Shown: one piece after another, positions 44,339-50,633 of the stretch
How the letters are laid out: each line of letters starts with the position of its first letter
Position numbering within the stretch: the first letter of the stretch is position 1
DNA from: Alphaproteobacteria bacterium
GTDB lineage: Bacteria; Pseudomonadota; Alphaproteobacteria; Caulobacterales; Caulobacteraceae
DNA: 50,633 nucleotides
Reading direction: 5' to 3'
Assembly (NCBI GenBank): GCA_025359785.1
Contig: JANYET010000038.1
Span: 1 to 50,633 of the forward strand
Translations under genes and position numbers: made by a program
The notes under the pieces: generated by a model
Seen by the model: only the letters and a program-made list of their open reading frames with translations
What the model was told of the DNA's origin: nothing
Database searches by the model: none

Positions 44339-44477
44339 CTCCCCCAAATGGGGAGGGTGGATCGCGCCTTTGGCGCGAGACGGGTGGGGACGTGCGGGCC
44401 GGAGCGCTGACTCAGAACTGGAGCGAGACGTCCCCACCCGTCTCGCTTCGCTCGCTACCCTCTCCAGTCGGGGAGGG
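44339..44477. repeat. Large interrupted inverted repeat (MITE-like), about 140 bp
   Basis: The left arm, about 44339-44393, and right arm, 44428-44477, face each other: CCTCCCC...GGGGAGGG outer stem, an inner hairpin (GCGCCTTTGGCGC on the left, GCGAGCGAAGCGAG on the right), then GAGACGGGTGGGGACGT against ACGTCCCCACCCGTCTC, a perfect 17-bp match. The centre (about 44394-44427) is unique. It lies between the convergent prfB and bactofilin genes and has the same plan as the element at 19731-19909. Confidence 0.75.
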
Positions 44478-44482
44478 AAGAG

Positions 44483-44920
44483 CTACTCCGCCGCCACCTC
44501 GACCAGACTCAGCTGTTCCGGAACCGGCGCGACCAGCTTCACGCTGCGGCCCACGAACTGCGCGCCGGCGTCGATGGCCAGTTGGACGTGGGTAATGTCG
44601 CCGTCGAGCCGGGCGGTGGCGTAGAGGCGCACCGCCTTGGCGGTGACCGTGCCGATCACCCGGCCACGGATTTCGACGGCCTCGGCGGTGATGGCGCCTT
44701 CAACCTGGCCGGTCTCGCCGATAGTCAGATGGGCGACCCGCAGGTCGCCGCGCACCGCGCCATCGAGCTGCACGTCGCCGTCGCTGACCAGGTCGCCTTC
44801 GACGCTGACATTCTCGGCGATCAGCGAGCACGCGATGGCTTTCCGCGCGGACGGAGCCTCAGGGCTCTCGGATCGGGTCGACGAGAGGGGGGCGGTCTTA
44901 GCCGCCGACTTGCTGAACAT
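44483..44920 (-). CDS. Bactofilin
   Basis: A 145-residue bacterial cytoskeletal protein that polymerises without nucleotide. The bactofilin (DUF583) beta-helix spans about residues 30-120 (SLIAENVSVEGDLVSDGDVQLDGAVRGDLRVAHLTIGETGQVEGAI...), flanked by short polar ends as usual. Bactofilins recruit peptidoglycan enzymes to curved or growing cell sites. It overlaps the end of the M23 peptidase gene by 23 bp, so the two are one transcription unit, and a physical partnership as in other alphaproteobacteria is likely. Caulobacter has two such proteins (BacA and BacB); I cannot say which this is. Confidence 0.93.
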   Translation of the reverse strand: MFSKSAAKTAPLSSTRSESPEAPSARKAIACSLIAENVSVEGDLVSDGDVQLDGAVRGDLRVAHLTIGETGQVEGAITAEAVEIRGRVIGTVTAKAVRLYATARLDGDITHVQLAIDAGAQFVGRSVKLVAPVPEQLSLVEVAAE

Positions 44921-46058
44921 AGGCGCCTGCCTTGACGAAGCGTTCCGGATTCTGCGCGCGGCCGTTCACCCACACCTCATAGTGCAGATGCGTGCCGGTG
45001 GAGCGGCCGGTGGAGCCCATGCCGCCCAGGCGCTGGCCCACCGCGACCTGCTGGCCGACGCCCACGGCGATCGCCGCCAGGTGTGCGTAACGGGTCTTGA
45101 AGCCGCGGCCATGGTCGATCTCGACGGTCTCGCCGTAGCCGGAGCGGACACCGACGAACGAGACGACGCCCGGCGCGGTGGCATGGATCGCGGTCATTCG
45201 GCCGCCGGGGAAATCCAGGCCCGAATGGAAGGCTGGACGCCCCGTGAAGGGGTCGTAGCGGACACCGTAGCTGCTGGATTCGGCGGGCGTGGTGGTCGGC
45301 TTGGCCAGCGGCAGGGACTTGGCCGCGTCCTCCATGGCGTGCGCCTCGCTCATGTCGCTGGCGGCATGCTGGATGCGGTCGGCAAAGCCTTCGTCCACGT
45401 CGAGCACGGCGGCCAGCGCGCGGGGATCCTTGGACTCGATCAGCGGCCCGCCCAGCGCGCCGCCCTTGGGCATGTAGGAGGCGGGCGTCAGGCCCGCGAG
45501 CCGGAAGGCCAGACGCAGCCGGTCGGCGCGGCTCTTGGCGTAGGTGTCGGCGGCGTCGAGCAGCTGCTCCTGGCTGACCCGCACCGTTTCGACGATCTTG
45601 GTCGGGTTCTGGGTCTTGGCCGACGCCATTGCTCTATTGATCACCGGCGTCAGCGCCTCGGCCGCGCCGGGCTGGCCCTTCATGTCGGTGAGCAGCATGG
45701 CCAGCGCCGCGTGACGCTTCTCGATGGTCGAGGCCAGCGCGCCGCTCGATCCGCTGCCGGCGTTGAGTTCGGCCACCGCCGAGTTCAGCCGCGCCTGCCG
45801 GTCGGCGATCCAGCGCTCGTACTTCGCCTGCGTGCGGGCGACCTCGCGGTCGGTGGAGGAGGCCGCCATCATGTTGACGAGCATCGCGGCGCTGCAGACA
45901 CCCATCCACAGCGCGGCCGCGGACAGACCGGCGGCGGCGATCATCTGAGTCTTGGGCGACAGGACGTAGCCCTTCATCTCGCCGCCCGAGCGGACGTAGA
46001 GATGCCGCTCCGGAAACAGCTCAATGAGCGAGCGGCGAAGGCGCGCGAAACGGCTCAT
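44898..46058 (-). CDS. Membrane-anchored M23 peptidoglycan endopeptidase (LmdC-like)
   Basis: A 386-residue protein with a short cytoplasmic head, one membrane span (MIAAAGLSAAALWMGVCSAAMLVNMMA, residues 39-65), a coiled-coil-prone stretch (about 70-125) and a C-terminal LytM domain. The domain has zinc ligands H278 and D282 (HSGLDF) and H359 plus catalytic H326 and H357 (THLHYEVW), so it should be active. The cytoplasmic head could touch the bactofilin encoded next door; in Rhodomicrobium/Hyphomonas such LmdC-bactofilin pairs set cell shape. The partner role here is inferred from the overlap. Confidence 0.93.
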   Translation of the reverse strand: MSRFARLRRSLIELFPERHLYVRSGGEMKGYVLSPKTQMIAAAGLSAAALWMGVCSAAMLVNMMAASSTDREVARTQAKYERWIADRQARLNSAVAELNAGSGSSGALASTIEKRHAALAMLLTDMKGQPGAAEALTPVINRAMASAKTQNPTKIVETVRVSQEQLLDAADTYAKSRADRLRLAFRLAGLTPASYMPKGGALGGPLIESKDPRALAAVLDVDEGFADRIQHAASDMSEAHAMEDAAKSLPLAKPTTTPAESSSYGVRYDPFTGRPAFHSGLDFPGGRMTAIHATAPGVVSFVGVRSGYGETVEIDHGRGFKTRYAHLAAIAVGVGQQVAVGQRLGGMGSTGRSTGTHLHYEVWVNGRAQNPERFVKAGAYVQQVGG

Positions 46059-46175
46059 GCGGTGGCGAAAGTCCCCAGCCCCTCGGAACTTCGGCGATAT
46101 GCGATGAGAAATTCGGAGCGCGCAAGTCGCTTTGCGAGGGTGACCCGCCCCCGTGCGACGCCAGGTCGCGTCGGG

Positions 46176-46637
46176 TCAGAGCGCCGCGGCGACGTCCAAC
46201 ACCTCTTGCGCATGGCCGGCGACCTTAACCTTGCGCCAGATGCGCTTGATCACGCCGTCCTGGATCAGGAAGGTCGACCGGTCGATGCCCATATATTCCC
46301 GACCATAGAGCTTCTTCTCGACCCAGCTTTCGAAGGCCTCGACGACCTTGCCCTCGGGGTCGGAACCCAGCGGGATGGCCAGGCCGTATTTGGCCGTGAA
46401 CTTGGCGTGGCTCTTGGCGCTGTCCTTGGAGACCCCGACCAGGGCGACGCCAGCTTTGGCGAAGTCGGGCGCCAGGGCGCTGAAGTCCTTGGCCTCGTTC
46501 GTGCAGCCCGGTGTGTCGTCCTTCGGGTAGAAATAGACGACCACGGTCTTGCCCTGGAAGTCCGCTGAGCGGATCGCACCCTCGGCGGTCTCCAGTTCGA
46601 ATTCGGGGGCCTTACCGCCCTCGACGATCTTCGCCAT
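46176..46637 (-). CDS. bcp: Thioredoxin-dependent peroxiredoxin, BCP/PrxQ family
   Basis: A 153-residue peroxidase. The peroxidatic cysteine is C45 in YPKDDTPGCTNEAKDF; the Thr and Pro of the active site are present. The resolving cysteine that many BCPs carry five residues later is replaced here (NEAKD), and no other cysteine is present, so it works as a 1-Cys type needing an external thiol. The end of the fold (STFLIQDGVIKRIWRKVKVAGHAQEVL) is intact. It is 10 bp downstream of tyrS on the same strand and probably co-transcribed. Confidence 0.95.
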   Translation of the reverse strand: MAKIVEGGKAPEFELETAEGAIRSADFQGKTVVVYFYPKDDTPGCTNEAKDFSALAPDFAKAGVALVGVSKDSAKSHAKFTAKYGLAIPLGSDPEGKVVEAFESWVEKKLYGREYMGIDRSTFLIQDGVIKRIWRKVKVAGHAQEVLDVAAAL

Positions 46638-46647
46638 CTCGTTCTCC

Positions 46648-47904
46648 TTAAACCGGTTTCACCAGGACGATCTTCTTCTTGCCGGCCGCGAGCTTGATGA
46701 CGCCGTCGATCAGGTCGGCTGCGGTCACCGTGCGGTTGGCGTCGGGCTCGGGCTTATCGTTGACCCGCAGGCCGCCGCCCTGGGCCAGGCGTCGCGCCTC
46801 GCCCCGCGATCCCGCCAGGCCGGCGGCCTCCGCAAGCGCCGCCAGCATGATCCCCGCGGAAAGCTCAGCCACCGGAATCTCGTGCGTCGGCAGGTCGTCG
46901 GAGAGCTTGCCCTCAACGAAGGCCGCGTTCGCCGCGCCGGCCGCCTTAGACGCCTCGTCCGGGCCGTGCAGCAGGGTCGTGGCCGCATTGGCCAGCACCT
47001 TCTTGGCCTCGTTGATTTCCGCGCCGGGCAGCGCCTCCAGGCGGGCGATCTCGTCCAGGGGCAGGTCGGTGAACAGCCGCAGGAAACGCCCCACGTCGGC
47101 GTCCTCGGTGTTCCGCCAGAACTGCCAGTAGTCGTAGGGGCTACGCAGGTCGGCGTTCAGCCAGACGGCGCCGCCCACCGTCTTGCCCATCTTCTGGCCC
47201 GACGCCGTGGAGAGCAGCGGCGTGGTCAGGCCGAACGCCGGCTTCTGATCGACACGCCGGATCAGCTCGACCCCGTTGACGATGTTGCCCCACTGGTCGG
47301 AGCCACCCATCTGCAGCACGCAGCCCAGCCGCCGCTCCAACTCCAGGTAGTCCACCGACTGCATCAGCATGTAGTTGAACTCAAGGAAGGTCATCGGCTG
47401 CTCGCGCTCGAGCCGGGCCTTGACGCTGTCGAAGGCCAGCATCCGGTTGACCGTGAAGTGCACGCCGAAATCGCGCAGGAATTCGACGTAGCCGAACTTC
47501 GAAAGCCACTCGTCGTTGTCGACCATCACCGCGTCGGTCGGCCCGTCGCCGAAGGTCAGGAACTTGGCGAACACCGTCTTGATCGAGGCGATGTTGCCCT
47601 GGATCTGCGTCTCGGTGAGCAGCGGCCGGGACTCATCCTTGTCGGTCGGGTCGCCCACCTTGGTGGTGCCGCCGCCCATCAGCACGATGGGCTTCTGGCC
47701 GGACTGCTGGAAGCGGCGCAGCATCATGATCTGGATCAGGCTGCCGACGTGCAGGCTGGGCGCGGTGGCGTCAAAACCGATGTAGGCCGCGATCGGCCCG
47801 GCGACGCAGGCCGCGTCGAGTTCCGCCGGATGGGTGATCTGGTGGATGAAGCCGCGCGCCTGCATGGTCTGCAGGAACTCGGACTTGAACGGCGCGTCGG
47901 ACAT
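46648..47904 (-). CDS. tyrS: Tyrosyl-tRNA synthetase
   Basis: A class I synthetase of 418 residues from the start used here. The HIGH-type motif is H52-VGS (APSLHVGSL), KMSKS is represented by KMGKT near residue 238, and the binding pocket shows [11 protein letters not shown]. The C-terminal S4-like domain ([18 protein letters not shown]) binds the tRNA. The start is ambiguous: [11 protein letters not shown] matches the usual N-terminus but has no clear ribosome-binding site. An ATG 66 nt upstream (47970, [14 protein letters not shown]) has a strong AGGAG and would add 22 residues. Confidence 0.95.
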   Translation of the reverse strand: MSDAPFKSEFLQTMQARGFIHQITHPAELDAACVAGPIAAYIGFDATAPSLHVGSLIQIMMLRRFQQSGQKPIVLMGGGTTKVGDPTDKDESRPLLTETQIQGNIASIKTVFAKFLTFGDGPTDAVMVDNDEWLSKFGYVEFLRDFGVHFTVNRMLAFDSVKARLEREQPMTFLEFNYMLMQSVDYLELERRLGCVLQMGGSDQWGNIVNGVELIRRVDQKPAFGLTTPLLSTASGQKMGKTVGGAVWLNADLRSPYDYWQFWRNTEDADVGRFLRLFTDLPLDEIARLEALPGAEINEAKKVLANAATTLLHGPDEASKAAGAANAAFVEGKLSDDLPTHEIPVAELSAGIMLAALAEAAGLAGSRGEARRLAQGGGLRVNDKPEPDANRTVTAADLIDGVIKLAAGKKKIVLVKPV

Positions 47905-48158
47905 CTGGGGATTCTCAGGCAATCGTTGGCCGGGCCTTAGCACGGCGATGGCGGGAAGTTCGAGGGACATGGCGGGCTCCTGGACGATGAGGAGGCCGGC
48001 GCTGGAGGGTGTTCTGTTCGGACGATGCGCCGGCCGGATGGGCAGGCGCGTCGGATCGGCGGCCTGCGGCTAGGGCAGACGGTAATAACGACCGGTGAGG
48101 GCGGCGTGGCCGAACATGGCGGGCTGACTACGGGTGCGGGCCATGGCAGTCAAGACGG

Positions 48159-49268
48159 ATGCGCGTCCTAGGCTTCATGACCGGCACCTCGCTCGACGCC
48201 GTCGATATGGCGGTGCTGGAGACCGACGGCGAGACGATTTCCGCCTTCGGCCCGGCCGGCGAACGCAAGCTGTCGGAGGAGACCCGCGACATCATGCTGG
48301 CGGCCACGGCAGAGGCCCTGACCTGGCCGCGCGGCGCGCCGGAGCCGGCCATCTTCGCCCAGGCCGCGACGGCGGGCGCAGAGGAGCATTTCGCCGCCGC
48401 CGAGGAATTCCTGGCCGCCAATGACCTCAACTGGTCCGACATCGATTTGATCGGCATGCACGGCCAGACGGTGCTGCATGAGCGTCCGATGGACGGCCGC
48501 GTCGGCCGCACGGTGCAACTGGGCGATGCCGCTCTCCTGGCGAAAAAGGCGGGCGTGCCGGTCGCCCACGACTTCCGCACCGCCGACGTGGCGGCGGGCG
48601 GGGAGGGCGCGCCGCTCGCGCCGATTTATCACCTGGCGCGGGCCAAGGCCTCGGGGCTGTCGGCGCCGCTGGCGGTGCTGAACATCGGCGGCGTCGCCAA
48701 TGTCACCTTCTGGTCTGGCGGCGACGAGATCGCGGCCTTCGACACCGGTCCCGGCAACGGCATGATCGACCTTATGGTGCAGGCCAGGGGCGCGGGCCGC
48801 TTCGACGACAGGGGCCGCTATGCGAGCGTTGGCCGGGTGAACGCCGGCGTGCTCTCGGGGCTGCTGGGCCATCCGTACTTCAAAGCGCCGCCGCCCAAGT
48901 CGCTCGACCGTTTCGACTTCTCGCTGGAGCCGCTGGAGCCGCTGGAACTGGAGGACGCCGCGGCCACGCTGGTGGCGTTCATGGCCGAGGCGGTGAAGCT
49001 GGGCTTCGACATGATGGGCGCGGACCCCACCGAACTGGTGGTCTGTGGCGGCGGCCGGCACAATCCGGAGATCATGAAGGCCTTGGCCGAGCGCCTGCCC
49101 ATGCCGGTGAATACCGCCGAGCACCACGGCTGGCGCGGCGATTCCATCGAGGCCGAGGCCTTCGCCTACCTGGCGGCCCGCTCTGTCGCCGGCCTGCCGA
49201 TCAGCTTTCCGAAGACCACCGGGGTTCCCAAACCCATGACCGGCGGCAGGATCGTGCGCCAAGAATAG
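48159..49268 (+). CDS. anmK: Anhydro-N-acetylmuramic acid kinase
   Basis: A 369-residue cytoplasmic kinase that phosphorylates and opens anhydro-MurNAc released by lytic transglycosylases, feeding wall recycling. It shows the ATP-binding start LGFMTGTSLDAVDMAVLE, then GMHGQTVLHE, VAHDFRTADVAAGGEGAPLAPIYH, LNIGGVANVTFW, FDTGPGNGMIDLM and the C-terminal VVCGGGRHNPEIM. All are standard AnmK motifs. It diverges from tyrS (start 47904 or 47970) across about 190-250 bp. A short inverted repeat follows the stop at once. Confidence 0.97.
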   Translation: MRVLGFMTGTSLDAVDMAVLETDGETISAFGPAGERKLSEETRDIMLAATAEALTWPRGAPEPAIFAQAATAGAEEHFAAAEEFLAANDLNWSDIDLIGMHGQTVLHERPMDGRVGRTVQLGDAALLAKKAGVPVAHDFRTADVAAGGEGAPLAPIYHLARAKASGLSAPLAVLNIGGVANVTFWSGGDEIAAFDTGPGNGMIDLMVQARGAGRFDDRGRYASVGRVNAGVLSGLLGHPYFKAPPPKSLDRFDFSLEPLEPLELEDAAATLVAFMAEAVKLGFDMMGADPTELVVCGGGRHNPEIMKALAERLPMPVNTAEHHGWRGDSIEAEAFAYLAARSVAGLPISFPKTTGVPKPMTGGRIVRQE

Positions 49269-49272
49269 CAAC

Positions 49273-49380
49273 GATCATCATCCCCGGGCTTGTCCCGGGG
49301 ACCCAGAAACGCGAGCTTAGCAGTTAGACCCGCGACGGCGGCGCATCTGGATGGCCGGGACAAGCCCGGCCATGACGATC
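49273..49380. repeat. Inverted repeat with CCCGGGCTTGTCCCGGG-type arms
   Basis: The left arm (about 49273-49306) contains CCCCGGGCTTGTCCCGGGG, and the right arm (about 49347-49380) contains GGCCGGGACAAGCCCGGCC. Each is itself a near-palindrome and the two are inverse copies. The outer ends are GATCATCATC and GCCATGACGATC. The element sits between anmK and the esterase gene and is related in design to the one at 39529. Confidence 0.75.
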
Positions 49381-49393
49381 AATGGGGTGTTGG

Positions 49394-50633
49394 ATGGCGC
49401 GTTGGAATTCGCCAGGTTTTATGGCGGCGCTGGCGGTCCTGGGATTGGCGGCGACGTCCGCTCAGGCGGCCGGGCCGAGCGTTTCCGTGAGCTTCCCGGC
49501 CTCGGCGGAGACCAAGGCGCTCGATGGCCGCGTCATCCTGCTGTTCTCCACCGACCCGAAGGGCGAACCCCGCACCCAGGTCTCCGGCGAAAGCGCGCTG
49601 GTCTCGCCCTTCGTCTTCGGCCAGACCGTCGATGGGCTGAAACCTGGCCAGGCGGTGACCATCGGCGCCACGGCCTTCGGCTGGCCGGCCCGCTCGCTGT
49701 CCGCCCTGAAGGCCGGCGACTACACCGTCCAGGCGGTGCTGAACCGCTACGAGACTTTCCACCGCGGCGACGGAGCGGTGCTGAAGCTCCCGCCCGACAT
49801 GGGCGAGGGCCAGCAATGGAACGCCAAGCCCGGCAACCTCTATTCGACGCCGATCAAGGTGCACATCGACCCGGCGCACCCCAAGCCGATCCGCCTGAGC
49901 CTGGCCAACAAGATCGCCCCGATCGCCGACAAGCCGGATACGCCCTGGATCAAGCACATCAGGATCAAGAGCGAGAGGCTGTCGAAGTTCTGGGGCCGGC
50001 CCGTCTATCTGCGGGCCCATGTGCTGCTGCCGGAGGGCTTCGACAGCCATCCTAACGCCCACTATCCGCTGATGGTCTTCCACGGCCACTTCCCGGACGA
50101 CATCGGCAATTTCCGGACCACGCCGCCGGACCCGAACCTGAAGCCGGACTACTCCGAACGCTTTCATCTGGCCGGCTACAACAAGATCCAGCAGCAGGAA
50201 TCCTACGATTTCTACAAGCGCTGGACGTCGAAGGATTTCCCGCGGTTCCTGGTCGTCGAGATCGACCACGCCAACCCCTATTACGACGACAGCTATGCGG
50301 TGAATTCCGAGAACCTCGGACCCTATGGCGATGCGCTGAACTACGAGCTGCTGCCGGTCGTCGAGAAGCAGTTTCGAGGGCTGGCTGCTGGCTGGGCGCG
50401 CTTCACCTACGGCGGCTCGACCGGCGGTTGGGAGGCCATGGCGACCCAGGTCTTCTATCCTGACATGTACAACGGCGCCTTCGTGGCCTGTCCGGATCCC
50501 ATCGACTTCCACGCCTATACCACGATCAATCTCTACCAGGATCAGAACGCCTTCTTCGCGCAGGGCGTGGCCAATCGGATCGAGCGGCCGGCGCAGCGCG
50601 ACTATCTGGGCCAGACCTTCTCCACCCAGCGCG
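49394..50633 (+). CDS. Secreted alpha/beta-hydrolase (putative esterase), 3'-truncated by the window edge
   Basis: The frame is open from the ATG at 49394 (MARWNSPGFMAALAVLGLAATSAQA, a signal peptide) to the window end, 413 codons without a stop. The first about 170 residues form an N-terminal beta domain (VSVSFPASAETKALDGRVILLFSTDPKGEPRTQ). The hydrolase part then starts at VYLRAHVLLPEGFDSHPNAHYPLMVFHGHFP and reaches the nucleophile elbow GGSTGGWEAMATQVFYPD. Catalytic Asp and His are not yet reached. It resembles the Fes/esterase-D 'putative esterase' group; the substrate is unknown. An ATG four codons upstream is possible. Confidence 0.88.
   Translation, partial: MARWNSPGFMAALAVLGLAATSAQAAGPSVSVSFPASAETKALDGRVILLFSTDPKGEPRTQVSGESALVSPFVFGQTVDGLKPGQAVTIGATAFGWPARSLSALKAGDYTVQAVLNRYETFHRGDGAVLKLPPDMGEGQQWNAKPGNLYSTPIKVHIDPAHPKPIRLSLANKIAPIADKPDTPWIKHIRIKSERLSKFWGRPVYLRAHVLLPEGFDSHPNAHYPLMVFHGHFPDDIGNFRTTPPDPNLKPDYSERFHLAGYNKIQQQESYDFYKRWTSKDFPRFLVVEIDHANPYYDDSYAVNSENLGPYGDALNYELLPVVEKQFRGLAAGWARFTYGGSTGGWEAMATQVFYPDMYNGAFVACPDPIDFHAYTTINLYQDQNAFFAQGVANRIERPAQRDYLGQTFSTQR

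Overview
The window is high-GC alphaproteobacterial chromosome, most likely from the Caulobacterales (Caulobacter/Phenylobacterium type). This rests on protein features I recognise: the aspartyl-tRNA synthetase N-terminus, PEPxxWA-type sorting tags, an RNase E with an acidic S1 insertion and a terminal GWW motif, the NDUFA12-DUF2155-aat-accC-accB-aroQ neighbourhood, and the amiC-mrcA-prfB order. No rRNA, tRNA, CRISPR array, integrase or complete insertion sequence was seen.

Layout. 1-1.7 kb is the 3' part of parC. 1.8-13.9 kb is an accessory region. It holds an AT-richer stand-alone nuclease-like gene (sce7726 type), a gene remnant carrying small hairpin repeats, a parDE toxin-antitoxin pair with a palindromic operator, an Old Yellow Enzyme, a SnoaL-like protein, six secreted PEPxxWA-CTERM proteins on both strands, and two members of one secreted-protein family. 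Both of those members are broken, one by a 1-nt frameshift and one by an in-frame TGA. 14-19.7 kb carries a quinohaemoprotein alcohol dehydrogenase, a DUF2306-like membrane protein with a LuxR-type regulator, and a periplasmic serine hydrolase of the beta-lactamase fold.

20-38 kb is mainly housekeeping: aspS, a pentapeptide-repeat protein, an 820-residue NrdJ-like protein, a complex I accessory subunit, aat, the fatty-acid and shikimate genes accC-accB-aroQ, thiS-thiG, a c-type cytochrome, a flavoprotein, a DsbA-like lipoprotein, an M48 protease and rne. 38-50.6 kb is cell-envelope and translation: amiC, mrcA, prfB (with its programmed +1 frameshift), an M23 peptidase overlapping a bactofilin, bcp, tyrS, anmK and the start of a secreted esterase.

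The envelope genes form a coherent set: PBP1A makes peptidoglycan, AmiC and the M23 enzyme cut it, AnmK recycles anhydro-MurNAc, and the bactofilin probably positions the M23 enzyme. The most unusual gene is the NrdJ-like one at 22.8-25.3 kb. It keeps the overall layout of a B12-dependent ribonucleotide reductase, including the TSCPD domain and zinc ribbon, but appears to have lost the catalytic cysteine/glutamate core. Intergenic DNA is rich in palindromic elements of at least four designs.
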